DNA of 60,532 nucleotides from Bacteriovoracales bacterium (GTDB lineage Bacteria > Bdellovibrionota > Bacteriovoracia > Bacteriovoracales > Bacteriovoracaceae). The notes under the pieces are model-generated. The model did not search any database. It was not told the DNA's origin and saw only the letters and a list, made by a program, of their open reading frames with translations. Made by a program: the position numbers and the translations under genes. This document shows, piece by piece, positions 58,473 to 60,532 of this stretch (the stretch's first letter is position 1; the number at the start of each line of letters is the position of its first letter). The DNA lies in the NCBI GenBank assembly GCA_030149295.1, contig JASBRV010000003.1, positions 1 through 60,532 of the forward strand. The letters run 5' to 3'.

Positions 58473-59186
58473 CTAGGCGACTTCCTCAAGCTCTCTCTTT
58501 TTATCAAGAACTTCTCGATAGTCCCAATAATGCTGAACATCTTCAAAATTTAACTCGGGATTAAATTCCCTTAAGGCCATAAGGTAGGTTTTAGTTCCTT
58601 TGAGACTCTTGACTGAGACCTCTTCTTTGGAAAGGTATTGAAACCCCAAGGAATGAATATATTCATGGGAGTGATTGTGAATAGTTCCTGTAACAATAAG
58701 GGGCAGGGGACCCTGCTCTTGACTAATATTTTTAATGGCTAAAGAAGTAATTTTTTTGACTTCCTTTCTAAGCCTTGGGTTTTCTGCTATCTCAGCTGAC
58801 AGGACAAGAGATCCAATATAACCAAAATCACCATAATCTTGGATAAAATGGTTCTTTGTGGAATGAAACTTATCTTTGAGGTCGTTGCTGCAACCAGATC
58901 CCATGAGAGTATCCCATGCGGGAAAGTGGACTTTGAAGTCATTGCAAGTAGAGTTTCTTATAAATTTAAAACTCATAAGCGGAATATCAATACCGTTATC
59001 TAGTGTCTTGCAAACGCTAACCAGACTTGCGCAAAGTTCTTCTGCACCAAAGGGGTAGACCTTGTCACCATATGGTCTTTGATACCCTTTAATTCTAGAA
59101 GCAAAGATTTTGCCCATAAGGTTGGCAACTTTTTCTTCTTCGAGTGAGTAATAGGGGTTTTGGATTATATTTATTTTTAGATTCAT
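58473..59186 (-). CDS. Possible GNAT-fold protein
   Basis: A 237-residue cytoplasmic protein from the ATG at 59186 with an AAGG site; a start eight codons upstream is open. The middle (GYIGSLVLSAEIAENPRLRK, GPLPLIVTGTIHNHSHEYIH) has the look of a GNAT acyltransferase of the PEP-CTERM/exosortase-associated N-acyl amino acid synthase type, but no acetyl-CoA motif is clear. No family is claimed. It lies convergent with the GDPD-like gene (8-base gap). Confidence 0.55.
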   Translation of the reverse strand: MNLKINIIQNPYYSLEEEKVANLMGKIFASRIKGYQRPYGDKVYPFGAEELCASLVSVCKTLDNGIDIPLMSFKFIRNSTCNDFKVHFPAWDTLMGSGCSNDLKDKFHSTKNHFIQDYGDFGYIGSLVLSAEIAENPRLRKEVKKITSLAIKNISQEQGPLPLIVTGTIHNHSHEYIHSLGFQYLSKEEVSVKSLKGTKTYLMALREFNPELNFEDVQHYWDYREVLDKKRELEEVA

Positions 59187-59231
59187 GCAGGCCTTAACGA
59201 AAAAATGCACAAAACTTTTAGTAATTTTTCT

Positions 59232-60038
59232 TTAACTTTTTAATTTTTTGAGGAGGACTAGAAATTTTTCCTTATCCTCATGGTGAGGAAAGTGACCACA
59301 ATCTGAAAAATGAAATGTTTCTAACTGAGAAAAAGTTTTTTGAAGAAGGGGGATCTCTTTATTGGAATCAATAATGGGATCGTTATCCCCAAAAATGGCC
59401 ACTGTTGATACGCTGATCTTTAGTGGATTGTACTGTGAAGGAATTGACTGTCTCACGGCGAGAAAGGAATCGTAATCGAATGTGAATCCTTCCTCTGTAT
59501 AATAGAGGAGTACTTTTTCCATAACTTCAGAGTTTGAAAAATAGGAGGTGAAAAGCCGCTCATTTTGGACGAGTACGTTAAAGGCATCAATTGTAGACTG
59601 GTCAAATCGAGGACTCAGGCTTTGCGTCTTTTTTAGTAGAGTTTTATGTTTCTCCAACTCTTTATGTTGGAGATACTCTTTCAAAGTAGATTGAAACCGG
59701 AGATGATCCGCATGAAAAAGATCAAGATTTGGGGCAATAAGAAGAAGACCTTTTATTGATTGGGGATTACGAGAAGCTAGATGGATAGCTCCAAAAACTC
59801 CAAAGGAATGGGCAACAATTACCGATGGTTCTTCTTCTATATTTTCTTCAAAAAAATTCACTAATGATTTGAGATAATTCTGATAAGAATAATCGCTTTT
59901 GGCGCAATCTCCTCTTATGGAACTTGGCTCATCAAAGAAGTAGACAGAGGAAAAAAGATACTCAAAATCTTTTTTGAAAAGATGCCTTTCAGGATTTGAA
60001 TTGAGCCCTGGCCCACCAGGAATAAATACTAAGTTCAT
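59232..60038 (-). CDS. Alpha/beta hydrolase
   Basis: A 268-residue alpha/beta-hydrolase. The oxyanion-hole motif is IPGGPG near residue 6, the nucleophile is the Ser in VAHSFGV near residue 77, the acid is the Asp in FGDNDPIID near residue 225 and the His is in DCGHFPHH near residue 249. The order and spacing are normal. HGGPG-like starts are found in proline iminopeptidases and related esterases. Substrate unknown. Confidence 0.85.
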   Translation of the reverse strand: MNLVFIPGGPGLNSNPERHLFKKDFEYLFSSVYFFDEPSSIRGDCAKSDYSYQNYLKSLVNFFEENIEEEPSVIVAHSFGVFGAIHLASRNPQSIKGLLLIAPNLDLFHADHLRFQSTLKEYLQHKELEKHKTLLKKTQSLSPRFDQSTIDAFNVLVQNERLFTSYFSNSEVMEKVLLYYTEEGFTFDYDSFLAVRQSIPSQYNPLKISVSTVAIFGDNDPIIDSNKEIPLLQKTFSQLETFHFSDCGHFPHHEDKEKFLVLLKKLKS

Positions 60039-60141
60039 AGAGAATACGAGTTAAAAAAAGATTACTCAATTTTTTCCAAGTCATAACGATATGTCGCCAT
60101 ACTAGCATGTGCATAAATAAACACCAAATCGCCGGGAAGTT

Positions 60142-60532
60142 ATGGAAAAGACATCACAGATGCTTATAAAAGTCATTCAAGACATTGAAATGGAGTCTTC
60201 TTATCCGAGAATGAAGGACCTCACAGGGAGGGAGCTGCTCCAGTTTTTTGGTTTTTCAGTGGTACATTTTTTTAAGAAGTTGATCAATAAGGATAAGCTT
60301 TTATCAGGATATCTAAAGAAATCCTCACCAAATCAAAAGACTTATCTCATTAGTGAGTCTGTCGAAACCGAACTTCAAAAGGAATTTCAAGAAAATGGTG
60401 TAGTTGGCCCTTTTCCTTTATCAGAGATACAAAAAGAAGACTTAAAGAGATTAAAAGAGCTGACTTTAAATTATGAGGGAGTGGTTTTTCCTCACCTAAG
60501 GAATCAGGCATTTTTTGACCTTACCCGAGATG
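60142..60532 (+). CDS. Partial gene at right edge, possible PhyH-type oxygenase
   Basis: A reading frame from the ATG at 60142 (GGAAGTT upstream) that stays open to the end of the window (130 codons). It starts MEKTSQMLIKVIQDIEMESS; at about residue 86 it has GVVGPFPLSEIQKEDLKRL, similar to the opening of phytanoyl-CoA-type dioxygenases, while the first 80 residues may be an added domain. The catalytic part would be beyond the edge. The family call is weak. Confidence 0.6.
   Translation, partial: MEKTSQMLIKVIQDIEMESSYPRMKDLTGRELLQFFGFSVVHFFKKLINKDKLLSGYLKKSSPNQKTYLISESVETELQKEFQENGVVGPFPLSEIQKEDLKRLKELTLNYEGVVFPHLRNQAFFDLTRD

Noticed and set aside
1-60532. Search for tRNA, rRNA, transposase, integrase or phage genes
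   Set aside because: None was recognised by eye; mobile-element ends and target duplications were also not seen.

Overview
The window reads as AT-rich Gram-negative DNA, most like Bdellovibrionota and in particular a marine Bacteriovorax/Halobacteriovorax-type predator. The case rests on several things: a bacterial histone of the type known from Bdellovibrio; a secreted serine protease fused to leucine-rich repeats; many exported proteins of unknown family; and marine-type solute import (sodium symporter, BCCT carrier). This placement is inference from gene content; no rRNA or tRNA marker is present.

Layout. 0-6 kb: a PutP-like symporter, a P-loop kinase-like protein, a GT4 glycosyltransferase, a minimal HATPase protein, and an exported pair that includes a caspase/CHAT-like candidate. 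6-16.7 kb: thioredoxin-like protein, lipid desaturase, GH3 hexosaminidase, a candidate small RNA, a sterol-desaturase-type hydroxylase, exported glutathione peroxidase, a guanidino-modifying hydrolase, a lone FliL, the protease-LRR protein and a large exported coiled-coil protein. 16.8-21.4 kb: a complete plasmid-type replication and partition module on the minus strand (parA, a small parB-like gene, a 550-bp iteron origin, repA and its terminator). A 300-bp palindrome-rich region follows that could be the centromere, then a lysine-tailed histone gene. The window is therefore from a plasmid or chromid, or from a chromosome carrying such a module.

21.5-27.8 kb: a beta-barrel/PAP2 pair and a two-gene CzcC/CzcA efflux operon with no adaptor. 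27.8-38 kb: a minus-strand operon built around DabA/DabB (energy-coupled inorganic carbon uptake), followed by a SulP transporter, an unknown protein, a porin, a fatty acid desaturase and a membrane-bound LuxR-type protein. A small exported gene precedes it, with a divergent NhaR-like LysR regulator. 38-44.6 kb: a phenolic-lipid locus (type III PKS, methyltransferases, flavin hydroxylase, YceI protein). It is divergent from a second membrane-bound LuxR-type regulator and an MMPL/RND exporter.

44.6-48.2 kb: an exported protein, then a TonB receptor coupled to a tandem HmuY-like lipoprotein (probably haem uptake). 48.2-53.6 kb: a lipid hydroxylase, the BCCT carrier, an exported protein with five regularly spaced cysteine pairs, and a FabZ-like dehydratase. 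53.7-60.5 kb: a six-repeat exported protein, an operon-like run (methyltransferase, a 59-residue DUF6435-type protein, LtaS-like phosphoglycerol transferase, GDPD-like protein), a GNAT-like protein, an alpha/beta hydrolase and a truncated gene at the right edge.

The recurring theme is membrane-lipid modification: two acyl desaturases, two sterol-desaturase-type hydroxylases, a type III PKS set, an LtaS-like enzyme and a FabZ-like enzyme. The most distinctive parts are the rep/par/histone block, the DAB operon and the phenolic-lipid locus.
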